The position numbers and the translations under genes are program-made. A DNA stretch of 64,000 nucleotides from Adiantum capillus-veneris (Eukaryota; Streptophyta; Polypodiopsida; Polypodiales; Pteridaceae), in NCBI GenBank assembly GCA_014529385.2, contig CM043957.1, positions 70,381,003 to 70,445,002 on the forward strand, given 5' to 3'. Positions within the stretch are counted from its first letter, which is position 1; every line of letters starts with the position of its first letter. The notes under the pieces are model-generated. The model searched no databases and had not been told where the DNA came from. It was given only the letters and a program-made list of their open reading frames with translations. This document shows, piece after piece, positions 45,048 to 56,345 of this stretch.

Positions 45048-45108
45048 CTCTCTCAACACGCTTGCACAATGAACCTCTCTCAACACGCTTTCACAATGAA
45101 CCTTCCAT
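45048..45108 (+). repeat. 29-bp direct duplication
   Basis: CTCTCTCAACACGCTT.CACAATGAAC occurs twice in a row, differing at one base. Confidence 0.85.
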
Positions 45109-45142
45109 GCGGTAAATGATCTTCGATTTTGGTAAAACTGTG

Positions 45143-45146
<4 letters not shown>

Positions 45147-45234
<88 letters not shown>
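45147..45234. repeat. (TG)n(GA)n microsatellite
   Basis: TG repeat directly followed by GA repeat. The same order recurs at 45462-45525, 45602-45673, 47291-47379 and 47781-47844. Confidence 0.98.
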
Positions 45235-45237
<3 letters not shown>

Positions 45238-45399
45238 CGTTGCAAGTGTGTGTATGAGAGATAGAGTTGGCATGCCATTTGTTGTGGTATTGGAGCATTG
45301 CGGAGGTCTTACACATTTGCATTGCATTAATGAAGTGCAATGAGCTCGCCAATTCATCCATGGGAGTCTAATAATTTTATTTTGGATGTCTTAGACACA

Positions 45400-45462
45400 T
45401 TGTGTGTGTGTATGTGCGTGTGCACGCGTGCGCGCGTGCGCGCGTGCGTGCATGCGTGTTGT

Positions 45463-45531
<69 letters not shown>
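45400..45531. repeat. Alternating purine-pyrimidine tract plus (GA)n
   Basis: 45400-45486 alternates purine and pyrimidine with one break at 45459-45460 and includes GCACGCGTGCGCGCGTGCGC. It is followed by GA repeat to about 45525. Such sequence can adopt left-handed DNA; the GA part can form triplex. Confidence 0.9.
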
Positions 45532-45533
<2 letters not shown>

Positions 45534-45598
45534 CCATTCTATACTTTTATGTGTGGATGAGTGTGCTGAGAAATAGAGAATGGTCCATGCGAATCATG

Positions 45599-45601
<3 letters not shown>

Positions 45602-45673
<72 letters not shown>
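45602..45673. repeat. (TG)n(GA)n microsatellite
   Basis: TG then GA dinucleotides, third in a row of such compounds. Confidence 0.97.
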
Positions 45674-45675
<2 letters not shown>

Positions 45676-45919
45676 CTCTCACACTAGAACTAGAGTCAGA
45701 GGAAAGGGAGAATAAACATTGATCTTACATCAACAATCGATGAAATTTGCAATCAAGAAGCGAGAATTGACAATTGACATCTACAGAATCGAGAATCAAC
45801 GTGATAAAAAAAGTTTGATCCAATGAATCCAAGGCAGAAAGCGTGCATACCCAAGGCAGGGGCGGACCTCAACAGATGGCAAAGGCGGACAATGGGAGGC
45901 AACTCCAACAACTCTTCGA

Positions 45920-46679
45920 TATTTTTGAAGGTTTTTACACTACATTTTTGTGAGCTTTGTGGTTTCCTTCGGGTTGACTTAGAATTTAAAAGTAAATCTC
46001 AGGTGGGATTACACATAGCCTATATTTTTTCAACCGCTTAAAGGTAAATTAGAACTTTTGAGGCAAATCATAAAAATTTGTAAGAGGGGTTACACTAAAT
46101 CGAGTTGAGGCGCAATGAACATGAAAAACTTAGGTATGAGAAATTTTAGGGGTAACTTTATTATATTTGAAGGCTTTTACACTCAATTTTTTAATACTTT
46201 GTACATATAAAGATAATTTTCTAAGTTTGTAGGTGAGATTACACTAGATCTAGGTGTTTCCGAGCATTTGTCTATACTATGAGTTTTCCCCCCCAAAAAA
46301 ATAGAGGCAAATTTACTATAAACTTTGAAGGTTTTTGCACTAAACTTCTTTGCACTTTGTAGATTCTCTAAACTTTGATTTAGGTTTTTGAACTTTGTAG
46401 TTTCTTTGAACTTTGGAGGTGGTCGTTCAATTTAAAAATTAAGGTTGTGATGTTAAGTGTCATTCTTTTTGCATCCATGGCTTAGTTGGAGCATGGCGAT
46501 GTCGTGTTTTTTATGTTTCTAATTCAGTATCGTTGAGTGAGTGCTGCTGAAAACAAAAATTTAAAAAAATTAGAGGTAAATCTTGAAATTTGTAGGTGGA
46601 ATTACACTAAACCTATGTTTTTTTTGCAATGTTGTGGGTGTCCTAATCTTCAAATTACATTCTACAAGTGTGTGACCCG

Positions 46680-46728
<49 letters not shown>

Positions 46729-46784
46729 CCTTTCCTTGGCACCCAATCCATTCTCTCTCTTACATTCTACAAGTGTGTGACCCG

Positions 46785-46849
<65 letters not shown>

Positions 46850-47010
46850 CCTTTCCTTGGCACCCAATCCATTCTCTCTCTTTCTTTGCCTTGGCCTCCA
46901 CACCCCACCTCCCCTGCCCCCCCAAAGCCCTTTCCTTATGTCACATGGAGGGTCCTCCAAGGTGCATAAGATATAGTTGAGAAATTTGTAGGTGGGATTG
47001 CACTAAACCT
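45920..47010 (+). repeat. Degenerate repeats with TTTTTACACTAAA and GGATTACACTAAA phrases
   Basis: GAAGGTTTTTACACTACA (about 45926), GAAGGCTTTTACACTCAA (about 46170) and GAAGGTTTTTGCACTAAA (about 46327) alternate with GTGAGATTACACTAGATC (about 46225), GTGGAATTACACTAAACC (about 46596) and GTGGGATTGCACTAAACC (about 46990). Spacing is irregular, about 150-380 bases. Related phrases lie at 5988-6075. No protein is encoded. Confidence 0.6.
46660..46870. repeat. Tandemly duplicated unit containing (GA)n
   Basis: ACATTCTACAAGTGTGTGACCCGTCC, then GA repeat, then GATGCCCCTTTCCTTGGCACCCAATCC occurs twice. GA length is about 41 bases in the first copy (46683-46723) and about 57 in the second (46788-46844). 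Confidence 0.92.
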
Positions 47011-47287
47011 AGGTTTTTCTCGAGCACTTGAATACAGAACAGTTTTCTACTATTACTCAATAGTCCATTATCTATACTCTTTATAATGGACCTCAAAAAA
47101 TTAGAGGAAGGAGAGGGCCTCCACATGTAGCATTTTTAGTTGATTTGCATGGCCTGTTGGATCAATGCCGATATTAAGATGTTGAGTCCCAACCTTAAAA
47201 AATTGCATAAAGTAGTTCAGATTGCAACTCCAACCTTTCCCAATGACTTGCAATAGTCAAATTTGTGAGTCTGACAAGTTGTTGTCA

Positions 47288-47290
<3 letters not shown>

Positions 47291-47379
<89 letters not shown>
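47291..47379. repeat. (TG)n(GA)n microsatellite
   Basis: TG dinucleotides followed by a longer GA block. Confidence 0.97.
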
Positions 47380-47380
<1 letters not shown>

Positions 47381-47778
47381 TTTCCTTGGCAACTTGGTAG
47401 CCCACCAAAATGACTACGAAGCATCAAAATCTGTCTACCTCCAACTAAGTGAGAGTCATGAGAAGCCCGTATATTGGCAAGCCATGGTTTTGATAGCATG
47501 GTGCAATAGTAACAAGTTGGTAGAAATGTGGTACATTGTCATTGATTGATGAGTGGGGAGATATGGACAACTCAAATTTGTTAGAAGTCGTGTGAAGGAT
47601 GAGTTGATCGCAGCCGATCGGCTGAAAGCACTCCATGTGAAGAGAGAGAGAGAGAGACAGAGAGAGAGAGAGAGCGCTATTGAGCAAGTCTTCAACTTAA
47701 AAGAATTGAGAAATGGAGGAAAGAAGGTGATAAAAGAGATATCAAAGACCTACTTGTGATTCCTAGGATTACTATTTC

Positions 47779-47780
<2 letters not shown>

Positions 47781-47844
<64 letters not shown>

Positions 47845-47846
47845 TG

Positions 47847-47939
<93 letters not shown>
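47781..47939. repeat. (TG)n(GA)n and (TC)n microsatellites
   Basis: TG/GA block to about 47844, a short spacer TGATTTTCCC, then TC repeat at 47855-47938. GA and TC blocks are complementary and could pair. Confidence 0.95.
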
Positions 47940-47945
<6 letters not shown>

Positions 47946-48796
47946 CTCCTGCACGCGATAGCTGCGTCCGAGTCCACGAAGATTTTGCGTGATTTGTGTG
48001 GTGATTGCACTAAGCACTTGGGAAACCTCATCGTGGTGGAAAAGGCACGTTGAGAGAGATACGCAGACGAGATGGTGAGAGAGAAAGATTGTAGGGGGAC
48101 AAAGAGACAGATGGCAGTACAATCAGGTCTCTTCAATTCTGCTCGTAGGTAGAAGGTGGCTACCTGGAGGACTAGCAACGAGGCTAACAATCGTTTTTTT
48201 AATGTAGAGAGAGTGTGCACCCACAACAGAGGCGTAGTCTCTCTCATTTGTGTGGACGCCCTTCTTTGCAGGATGGTAGTGTGTGGATGCAAACAGAGCA
48301 TAGACAGAGAGCGAGAAAAGGCGGTGGAAAGGGAAAGCGGGTAGCTCTGTCTTGTGCAGCTCATGGACATGGGGAGCGCAGTGCTACAGAAGCAAGGAAG
48401 GGCACATCAATCAGGTGGGGGAGTTGCAGAGATCTGGGGGTCGGGGAGGGGGGGATGATGGCAACAGTTGGTGCAGCTTTTCCTTCAAATTTGGCAAAGA
48501 TGTGCACGCTTGAAAAACGAGATCTTGAAAAGAGTCCTCCTAATGCAATGAGAATAGACCGAGTAGTATCACAATCCACTTTAGGTTTTGGTGATTGGTG
48601 CTAAGCACATATTTATACAGAGAGCAATGTTGCTTGGATCATTACTACAACAATAGCTCATATGTGTCATCATTTCTCTCATAGTCTTTTAAATTCCTAG
48701 GGGTACAAGCTACCTGAATTCCCTCTTGGTGCAATATTCCTCTGAATAATGCAGTACTTGTATCTATTACAACCTCGCATTCTCTCAAAGTTTTTT
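47940..48796. other. Unclassified non-coding DNA
   Basis: Overlapping ORFs on both strands (48156-48604) are not like known proteins. No repeats recognised. Confidence 0.4.
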
Positions 48797-49865
48797 TGAA
48801 TTTGTTTTGGTGCAAAACTCACAATGGTGAGTAAATTATATTAACATGACCAAAATATTACAAATTTTGGTCATGCTCGTTCCAAGCCATGATGTCTTTC
48901 AACAACCATAGAAACACCGACTAACAGGGGAGCCACCCCTAGGAACACTGGAAATGACCCCAAAGAGAACTTGACTACATCAGCAAAACGCGAATACTAC
49001 ACAGACAATACGACATCAATCGCCCTGTTCCATTCATCAAAGTTCATCCATTTCCCCATGGCAAAAATTGCTTCCCTGTTTTCTTGTAAAATCTCTAAGA
49101 ACATAGCTATTTCAAGGGCGTTCTTGAAGACCCGGCAGTTCTTGACATTCCACACGTGTTTGAAGTAAAAAAAATCTAATAATTTGTGTGCTGATAAGAA
49201 TTGTTTGACTCTTGAACACCTTCCCACCCAGATAGAGATTGTTTATGAAGAGCCCTACATTCCTTTTGAACCCATTTGCAAATCTTCCCTCCTACGCCAC
49301 TCATCATCAAGCACTCCTTAAATAAGTGAAGGAAGTCCTCACTAGCCGTTTTACATTGCAAGCATCTATTTGGGCCAATGCCTCTTACTAGAACCTTCAC
49401 CCTTGTAGGTAAGGTTTTCCAAAGGACCTTGCATAGAAAAAAAATCATCCTATGCAGCAATTTAAGGTTCCAGATGTTCTTCGCAATCATTGCCATCTTG
49501 ATTCCGGCCATTGCTTTCCCCACTACTTGTTCAAGGGATGGAACCAATCCGAGAGACCATTAGGGTGTTATACATGCCCTTGCTTTGTTGTTTAAGGAAG
49601 TGTCTGTTCTTGGGCCATTGCCAAGATTTTCACTCAAATCTAGATTCGCAAGTAGGCAACCAACATCCATCTAGCCATTCCAAAGCTCTACTAGCTAGCA
49701 TCCCTTCAGTCCCATTGAGGTGAAACTGGGAGGCTAGTTGGTATATTCCTTTTCAACTTTTACTGTTGCTATCCCAAATTTGGCCCCATCGTCAAAGACC
49801 TTTATTATTGATTTTTTTTTTGCAACTTCCCTCCAAGTTGGGGTTCAAAAGGGCGCATTCTCTCT
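48797..49865 (-). pseudogene. LINE 3' end with zf-RVT domain (copy 3)
   Basis: Reading from 49865 down: SAPLNPNWREVAKKKINNKG-like coding with frame changes, then FEWKSWQWPKNRHFL, NIWNLKLLHRMIFFLCKVLWKTLP and CLQCKTASEDFLHLFKEC (zinc-binding Cys cluster, about 49310-49370). The last ORF2 part (CRVFKNALEIAMFLEILQEN) follows. At the 3' end, minus-strand TTAATATAATTT and the stem ACTCAC/GTGAGT (48817-48832) precede an A-rich tail. Confidence 0.82.
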
Positions 49866-49984
49866 CAAAGTTTATCAATGTGGGAATGGGTGTAGTGGTC
49901 AAGCCCATTCTAAGCTTTGTAAACCTATGATTTTTTTGTCTTTAATTCAAACTAGAATTTGTGTCCTTTGTAAGAAGCATAGCT

Positions 49985-51779
49985 AGAACTTTTTGCCATT
50001 GCTTTTGGCTCAATATGCAATATTGACAAGTCAAGATTTCTCTGTCTGAAAGCAATTTGTTCAACCCCATGGAATGGTGGGGGGAAGTTATTGGTAATTG
50101 CACTTTGTTGAGGCACCTGGTGCCCCTCTAGGGGTGGACATAATGGATAAGCAGCGATTCGGTTGGGTTGTAAACAATGGGTTGTAAGCAAGGTTGAGAG
50201 AAAAATGAGAAGATGGGATTTTGTGCTCCTCCCCTTCCATAGTAGAGCTACCGTCATCAATACTATCATGATATCTTACATTTTTTGTGTTTCCGATGCT
50301 AAAACTAAGCAAATACAATTGGATTTTTTTTTTTGAAGCCTCTCAAATGGTTCTTGTGGAAGAGCAACACTAAAGCCACAACCCCATGCCAATGGGGAAA
50401 ATGGGAATGGTTAGCAAGACCAAAGAAACAAGGCGTCATTGGGATCTTAGACCCCCATGGTGTATCCATACGCATTTTGTGCCAAAGTAGTTTTCTCATT
50501 GATGGAGCAAAAGTAAGAATGGGACATCATGGCTTGGGATATGATGGACAAAGCAAAGCTTTCCTCTAAAGGGGGCACATGGAAGGAGGCCACAATGCAC
50601 AATAAGATCTTGACATTCCTTAAGCTTGGTGATAGTCCAGCGGAACTAGCATGAGAATGTAACAAAGTGGCTTTAACCTTGGAATGGGGAGAGAAGTTTA
50701 GGTACTTTAAGGGCTCGTCTCTCCAGTGGTCCCTTGGATATCCAACCTTATAAGGGGTTCCTTTAACCCGTTTTGGAGGGATATTGCTTGCCAGGTAAGC
50801 AATAAAGAAATCTCTGAATTACTTCACCTTTGGGATGATAGGAACCTCTAATGGAAGGATGGAGCTCTTAGTGTTCCAATATAAGTTGGATTTGTGCGAA
50901 AGACTTTTGATCAATAGACTGTTGGACGTGTTGTCATCATCATCCTCACCCGTCTTCAAGTCTGGGATAGACTGGAAAGCCTAGCATTGGATGAAGGATA
51001 AAGTGTTCTCACTCCCCAAGACCCAGGATATCTATACTGAGCTGGTATACAAAGCAAACTGGTTTGCCCAACTTACCAAAATATGGAATAAAAATTGGTC
51101 AAAAGAACATTGGCAAAGAAGCGCTAAGGCCATATGGGAGACCAACTGGCCTAATTACATGAAGTGTTTTGTCTGGAAGGTGATGTGGGGAGCCATGCCT
51201 AATAGGATTAAGATTTGTGCTAGATGGATCAACAGTGACACTTGATCTAGGTGCAGAGCGTCTTTTGAGGACCCCTTGCATCTGTTTAGCAAGTGCCTAT
51301 CCTTGCGTAAATTGGCTGCAAAAGTTTGCAAGTGGGTAACGAAGACATGAAAGATTATCTTCTTTACAGATGATGTGATCCTAGGAGGGCATAACTTTCA
51401 AAACCAAGACGCTCTGGTGTGTACCCAAATCACTAGATATTGTTTCCTTAACCAAGTTTGGAAGTCTAGGAATCTTTGATTATTTGAGGCTAAACTGGCG
51501 ATGGATCATGTTGATCATGTTGTGCGTCTCAACAACGAGCTCACTCATGTTGTAGGAGCTAAGAGAAGGACAACATGTAGAAATAAAGAGTGGCACCATG
51601 CAATGAGTTGTCTAGGCTTCTTGTAGCACCCATATTTTGGTTCCAGGTGTGGCTGGGCTCGTGGCAATTATGTAATTGTTGCCACCTCAAGGCACATGTT
51701 TTGTTTCACAGCGATTGCATTCTTTTTGAGTTAATATAATTTCTCTCTAGTCACAATTGTGAGTATGGGAAAAAAAAAG
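49985..51779 (+). pseudogene. LINE ORF2 C-terminal half (copy 4)
   Basis: Homology starts in the segment after the RT core (KVERKMRRWDFVLLPFHSRA at about 50195-50250), then KWFLWKSNTKATTPCQWGKW and RPKKQGVIGILDPHGVS (50333-50490), VYKANWFAQLTKIWNKNW (about 51040) and WPNYMKCFVWKVMWGAMPNRIK (51150-51210), followed by the zinc-binding region RCRASFEDPLHLFSKC. Several stops and frame shifts. The 3' end has TTAATATAATTT, TCACAATTGTGA (51751-51762) and an A-tail (51770-51778). Confidence 0.87.
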
Positions 51780-51831
51780 TGTAGTTAGAGGTATTTCAAT
51801 ATGGTATATCCTTTGATGATGATCCTTTTGT

Positions 51832-52880
51832 TTTTTGCAAAACTCACAAACTATGAGTATTATATTAACAAACCAAAAAATTTACAAGCTGCAGCCCTGC
51901 TCAAATCGAGCCAGGGCATAAAAAAGTTACAATCACACCACATTGAAAAGCACCATCAAAACATCCATAATAGGCTGTAATAGGGAGTCCAAGCCCGACT
52001 TAAGATCCCAAGAACACATACCATAAATCCAAGAGGTCAAGTCACATCACCAGAAGAAACTTCACGGGTGCCACCATGCCTTTGCCTTTGCCACATGATG
52101 ACTGCATGCCTAACAAGTCATTTCAGCTAATGCTGACCATATCCGCAAGATAAAGACCACAAAAAGAATCTGGTTCGACCACGGAATCCAGCAAGTAGAC
52201 CAACCCATACCAAGAGCATACAAGCAATTATGTCGTGCCACACACCATCAAAATAGAGAGACAATTCCCAAGGTCCCCACTGCATGGCTCAACACTACCA
52301 CCATAGGGCCCATCACTCCCAAAGCTCAGAACCAAACAGATCCACATCACTTCTAAGCAGCAATAGAGGAGAGACTCGATATCACATGCAACACCAGATC
52401 CTCCATGCAAATGCCACAAGCTAACAAAAGGGAGCCGTGCCCCAACCTTCCCAAGCCGGCGGTGCCATCCACTGAGAGAAAACTTGACACATTTTCCATC
52501 CACCATGCAAAGCCAAGAGCAACAAACATGGTCCCCACATTTCCCCCCATTAGAGGGGCAGAAGGGAGATCGCTCCTATTGGTAAAAACTAAGGGGGAGG
52601 GAATACACCTATGGAATGCAACAGGCGGTGGAACTGGCACTACTTTGCTCTCAAATCACACCCAGCCCCTTGGGCTTTCCCTTTCTCCATCACGTTCACA
52701 GAACAACTAACACCACAAACTTGGCCCGCCCTGCAGCAAAGGGCACGTGGGGCTCCCTGCTCATGTGACCTTTGTTGGAAGCAAGAGGTCGCGGATGCAA
52801 ACCCTCGCGATCCTCCTATACCAGAAAAAAATGTCGTAAAAAATAATCACATTTTATTTCCATTCTTATTTGCCAAAAAC
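51832..52880 (-). mobile_element. LINE 3' end (copy 5) and unclassified flank
   Basis: The minus strand ends with TTAATATAATACTCA...TGAGTTTTGC and an A-rich tail (about 51828-51872), the same signal as the other LINE copies. Coding similarity is not evident in 51900-52880; ORFs at 52228-52710 on both strands are not recognisable. The tail faces the tail of copy 4 about 50 bases away. Confidence 0.5.
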
Positions 52881-53287
52881 TATAAAGTTTTGATTAAGGT
52901 GGATAAAGATTAGTTGCATTCATGGTAGTGAAGATTTCATAAGAATTTAGAAGCAAAACAAACTAGAGAGAGAGCACTGTATGAAAATAGACTTGCTTGA
53001 TTGATTAAGATGAAAAGAGCCAAATACAAGCTAAGCAATATGGCCTTATATATGATCAAAGAGGAAGGTAACATTTAATGCTAGAGAGTGACATTGACGT
53101 TCATCACATGTGGAAAAAGGGTCAAATAGCATGTGGCTATAGAGAATAGCACACTACTATAAAGAAGCATATGATTAGGGAACTCTATGTAGTGGGATGC
53201 ATACATTCACATAATGGTGCATGGTTGGCATGATTGGCTTTAGGGTTGGTCATGCATCGAGTGTAAGCTAAACGGCTTACCCCAACA
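52881..53287 (-). mobile_element. 3' LTR of the short element
   Basis: Aligned with 54672-55072 along the whole length. The left end reads TATAAAGTTT where the partner has TGTAAAGTTT. Confidence 0.88.
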
Positions 53288-53297
53288 AACACCCCCG
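53288..53297 (-). promoter_or_regulatory. Polypurine tract of the short element
   Basis: The minus strand reads ACGGGGGTGTT directly before the LTR start TGTTGGGG. It has two non-purines, so it is weaker than the other tracts. Confidence 0.55.
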
Positions 53298-54655
53298 TAA
53301 GCTGAAGCTTACACGAAGTGCATGGATTATAATTAAGGAGTCTATCATGGGCTACATCTACATGGGGCTCATAAACATGGAATCTGATGCAAGAGGGTTG
53401 GTCTTACCTCCAAGCTTTGGGTTTGGGACATTGTTTAAAACCGTTCACGGATTCTAACCAAAGCTAATATTCGTAACTTAGGGTAACTGCATATGGCTCA
53501 TAAGGTGGAACCTAATGCAAGAAAGGGTAGGTCTTACCTCCAAACTTTGCGTTTGGGGCAGTGTCTAAAACCCATTACAATACATCCTCATAATAGAGAG
53601 TGTTGACCCCTTTTTCTTCTTCTTCCACTACTTTACCTTTGGAATCTCTAATATTATTTTAATTGGCATGGTCCTTTGAGTACAATTGCATAGGATAGCC
53701 CATTCGTATGTGGCTTCCCCTCACAATCCCCCCTTAAGCTAATGTTAATGTTTCTAAGATGGTAAAGTGCCAAATATACATCATGTGGTTCACAGGACTA
53801 AAGGAGATTCCTTTGGATACATCCTCAAGGCTCATTTGGATACAACTAGCTTTGCCAGGCTCTCATGATGTACATGGGGTTCACAGGTTACAACCAAGGT
53901 TCAAGGATACAACACATGGTTCATGGCTACTTTCCTGTCTCACGATAGTTGTGTTTCTTATTGATATGGAAGCGATGGCGTGGTGCCAATCAAGAGAAGG
54001 TATGGGAGTACCCCTTTAAAGTAAAATGAGCAAAGGTGTTCAGGTTAGGCAGCTTTAGGCACGTGCAGTCATGCTTGGGCAGTGGGGCATGCGTGGGCAA
54101 CCGGGGAGGCCGGGTTGGGTAGCCAACCAAGAGGGGGGGGGGGGGGGGGCTTCTTTAAACATGTGCCTCAAAAAAGGTGAAGGGTCCCACACATCTTTTG
54201 AAGGCCTCCTTTGACTTCAACACCTCTTTCAACAAGAGTACACACACACACACACACACTTGATTAATTGGCAGTGAGCAAAAATTAAAGCATAAAATCA
54301 TTTAAGATTAATCATGGCGCCATTGCTTGCTACTTGCGTTAAATAGGCATGAGTACATTCATTTGAAATCTCTTGATGAGGGCTCCACATGCACATGTGT
54401 ATATATATAAGCACCGATTGTTATCAAGCAAGTCAAACAACAAGTAAAAGTAGCACTCAATTCAATTATTGGTAATCATCAATGAGGGTAGTGGCCGTAT
54501 AGGCTTGTCCGAAACCAATGATAGAGATGACTAGAATTGAGTTATACTAATCTAATCCTAAAATAATTATGAATCCATTTTGTACTTAGGGAGAGAGACC
54601 ACTAAATTTAGCATAGGGAACTAATTAACATAATTAAGAGATATTGATTACTTAC
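53298..54655 (-). other. Internal region of the short element
   Basis: No supported ORF (53759-54019 on the other strand has no known domain). It has a 17-base G run at 54133-54149 and a short CA repeat at about 54241-54259. A block AGGTCTTACCTCCAA..TTTG.GTTTGG.. occurs twice (about 53401 and 53531), forming a ~130-bp imperfect duplication. Confidence 0.6.
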
Positions 54656-54671
54656 AAGCTTTGATACCACT
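54656..54671 (-). promoter_or_regulatory. Primer-binding site of the short element
   Basis: The minus strand reads AGTGGTATCAAAGCTT right after the LTR end ACTTTACA, tRNA-iMet type with one change. Confidence 0.85.
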
Positions 54672-55072
54672 TGTAAAGTTTTGATTACGGTGGATAAATA
54701 TTAGTTGCATTCATGGTAGTGAGGACTTCATAATAATTAGGAGAAAAACAAATTAGAGAGAGAGCACTCAATGAAAATAGACTTGCTTGATAGATTAAGA
54801 TGAAAAGAGCCAAATACAAGCTAAGCAATATGGCCTTATATAGGATCAGAGAGGAAGGTGGCATTCAATGCTAGAGAGCAACGTTGATCACATGTGGGGA
54901 AAGGATCAAATAGCATGTGGCTATAGAGAATAGCATGTGACTATAAAGAAGCATATGCTTAGGGAACTCTATGTAGTGGGATGCATACATGCACATAATG
55001 GTGCATGGTTGGCATGCTTGGATTTAGGGGTTGGTCATGCATCGAGTGTAAGCTAAATGGCTTACCCCAACA
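54672..55072 (-). mobile_element. 5' LTR of the short element
   Basis: 401 bases. The minus strand has a TATA box CCTATATAAGG at about 54833-54843; the partner LTR has CATATATAAGG at that place. Confidence 0.88.
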
Positions 55073-55139
55073 AAAATAGGGGTCTAGTGTATTTAATCCA
55101 CTAAAATTGCAACATCCTGACCTAACTTGCCTTGAAAAA

Positions 55140-55172
55140 TGTCAAAGTTGATGATGCAAAAGTATTTGAACC

Positions 55173-55224
<52 letters not shown>

Positions 55225-55377
55225 TAAAATAACCAACCTTGGCAATGAATTGATAGATTGATATGACTACAATGGGGATATTGGGTTGCATATATAGTCA
55301 CCTAGGCAAATTTTCCTATCCAAGATTTGACAAATAAGTAAAGTAAATACCCAAAGCCAAAATAAATATTGGGATCA
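55140..55377 (-). mobile_element. 3' LTR with short (GA)n
   Basis: TGTCAAAGTTGATGATGCAAA to TTGGGATCA on plus, GA tract at about 55176-55222 (47 bases). A minus-strand TATA string (ACTATATATGC) lies at about 55291-55301. Confidence 0.75.
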
Positions 55378-55699
55378 CTGCCTTTTAGAAAGTTGAAGGA
55401 TAGGCTACATACAAAATTCCGCATTCGTGAATTGTAAACACATCACGTTCAAACACTTCTAGATAATGAACTTTGAAACACATCTTGTCCATAATCTGGC
55501 CAACAACAATGGATTGGTACACTCATCCACAGTGTCTTTGATACATCTAATTGGTTCCCTACCAGATTCATTTGCTTTGAGCTCCAATCCATGGGTTTAG
55601 ACATTGATAGATTGAACTCCAACACAAGGGTCCAAATTATTTGTAGGGAGCTTCATTTTTCCCCTCTCTGCCACTCACAAGCCTCTCCCTAGTTGAACC
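55378..55699 (-). other. Region between gag relic and 3' LTR
   Basis: No recognisable coding sequence. Confidence 0.5.
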
Positions 55700-56345
55700 T
55701 AGTGGTGGCAACTACCTATTGACTAGAAATTTGGCATCGTGGCCACTATGACCACCACCATGTGTGCCATGAAGATCTCCTCTATAAAATCTCTTTCATC
55801 ATTATCTTTGTCCAGCTTGACTTTGCCTTTGTCTTTTTGTGAGTTCCTACTTTTGCCATTGGCTTTGCATTCTCAAGCCAAAAAAAGAGTCTTGTCACAT
55901 TTATAACAACGATTATCGGAGCTCGTGGGTACCGAGGCAGCTAATTCATTGCCGTCCTTGTCAATCTTGCCTTTACCTCCATCCTCTAGTGAGCTCATGA
56001 ATTTTCTTTTGGCTTCACAATCCTGAGCCAAACAAATTGACGGCTTCCTTGAGAACTTTGCATGTGCATAGGCCGCTAATTGGGTACTGGTCGATCCACT
56101 TTCCATAGCCTGCTGGTCATGGTTATCATTGGTGCCTGAGAAAGAGTCCATGTTGCAGCTGCAAGATCTTGAAGTTTTCTTCCTTCTCATACTCCATAAG
56201 GCTTCCAAGAACTCCTTGTTGATTGTCCAAGTGTCTTTTACACTTTAGAGCTTCATAACCCACCCCCAAGATGCACCATGAGCCTATCCAATAAAGCTCT
56301 CCATTGACATTTTACAAAACTTGATGGCCCTTTCCCTTGGTTCCC
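55700..56345 (-). pseudogene. gag: Copia gag fragment with two zinc-knuckle remnants
   Basis: Read on minus: a segment ending YEALKCKRHLDNQQGVL (about 56185-56240, different frame), then the 111-codon frame (55873-56208). It has SCSCNMDSFSGTNDNHDQQAM, CLAQDCEAKRKFMSSLEDGG and RCYKCDKTLFLA followed by a stop and ECKANGKSRNSQKDKGK. The second cluster has CX2C and a final Cys, but Phe where the His should be and a stop inside. The first keeps only its last half. Copia Gag nucleocapsids are built this way, usually with one or two clusters. Confidence 0.65.

Larger units (their letters stand above)
52881..55072 (-). mobile_element. Short non-autonomous LTR element, no coding capacity
   Basis: 2.19 kb bounded by direct repeats of 407 and 401 bases (52881-53287 and 54672-55072). 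Minus-strand LTR starts TGTTGGGGTAAGCC and ends ACTTTACA. The primer site and polypurine tract fit the minus orientation. Flanks are AAAAC and AAAAT, so the target duplication is not perfect. The internal 1.38 kb has no retroelement protein, so it depended on another element. Confidence 0.85.

Noticed and set aside
45116-45634. ORFs rich in Val-Cys and Arg-Glu repeats across TG/GA tracts (also at 6528-6762, 46537-46980, 47222-47549, 47692-48053, 56801-57077)
   Set aside because: They are translations of dinucleotide microsatellites open in several frames on both strands; no other coding evidence.
48156-48604. Possible host coding exons
   Set aside because: Opposite-strand ORFs of similar length, basic low-complexity composition, no domain.
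52228-52710. Overlapping ORFs on both strands as a possible host gene
   Set aside because: No recognisable motif, no splice-consistent structure, and they lie next to a LINE tail.
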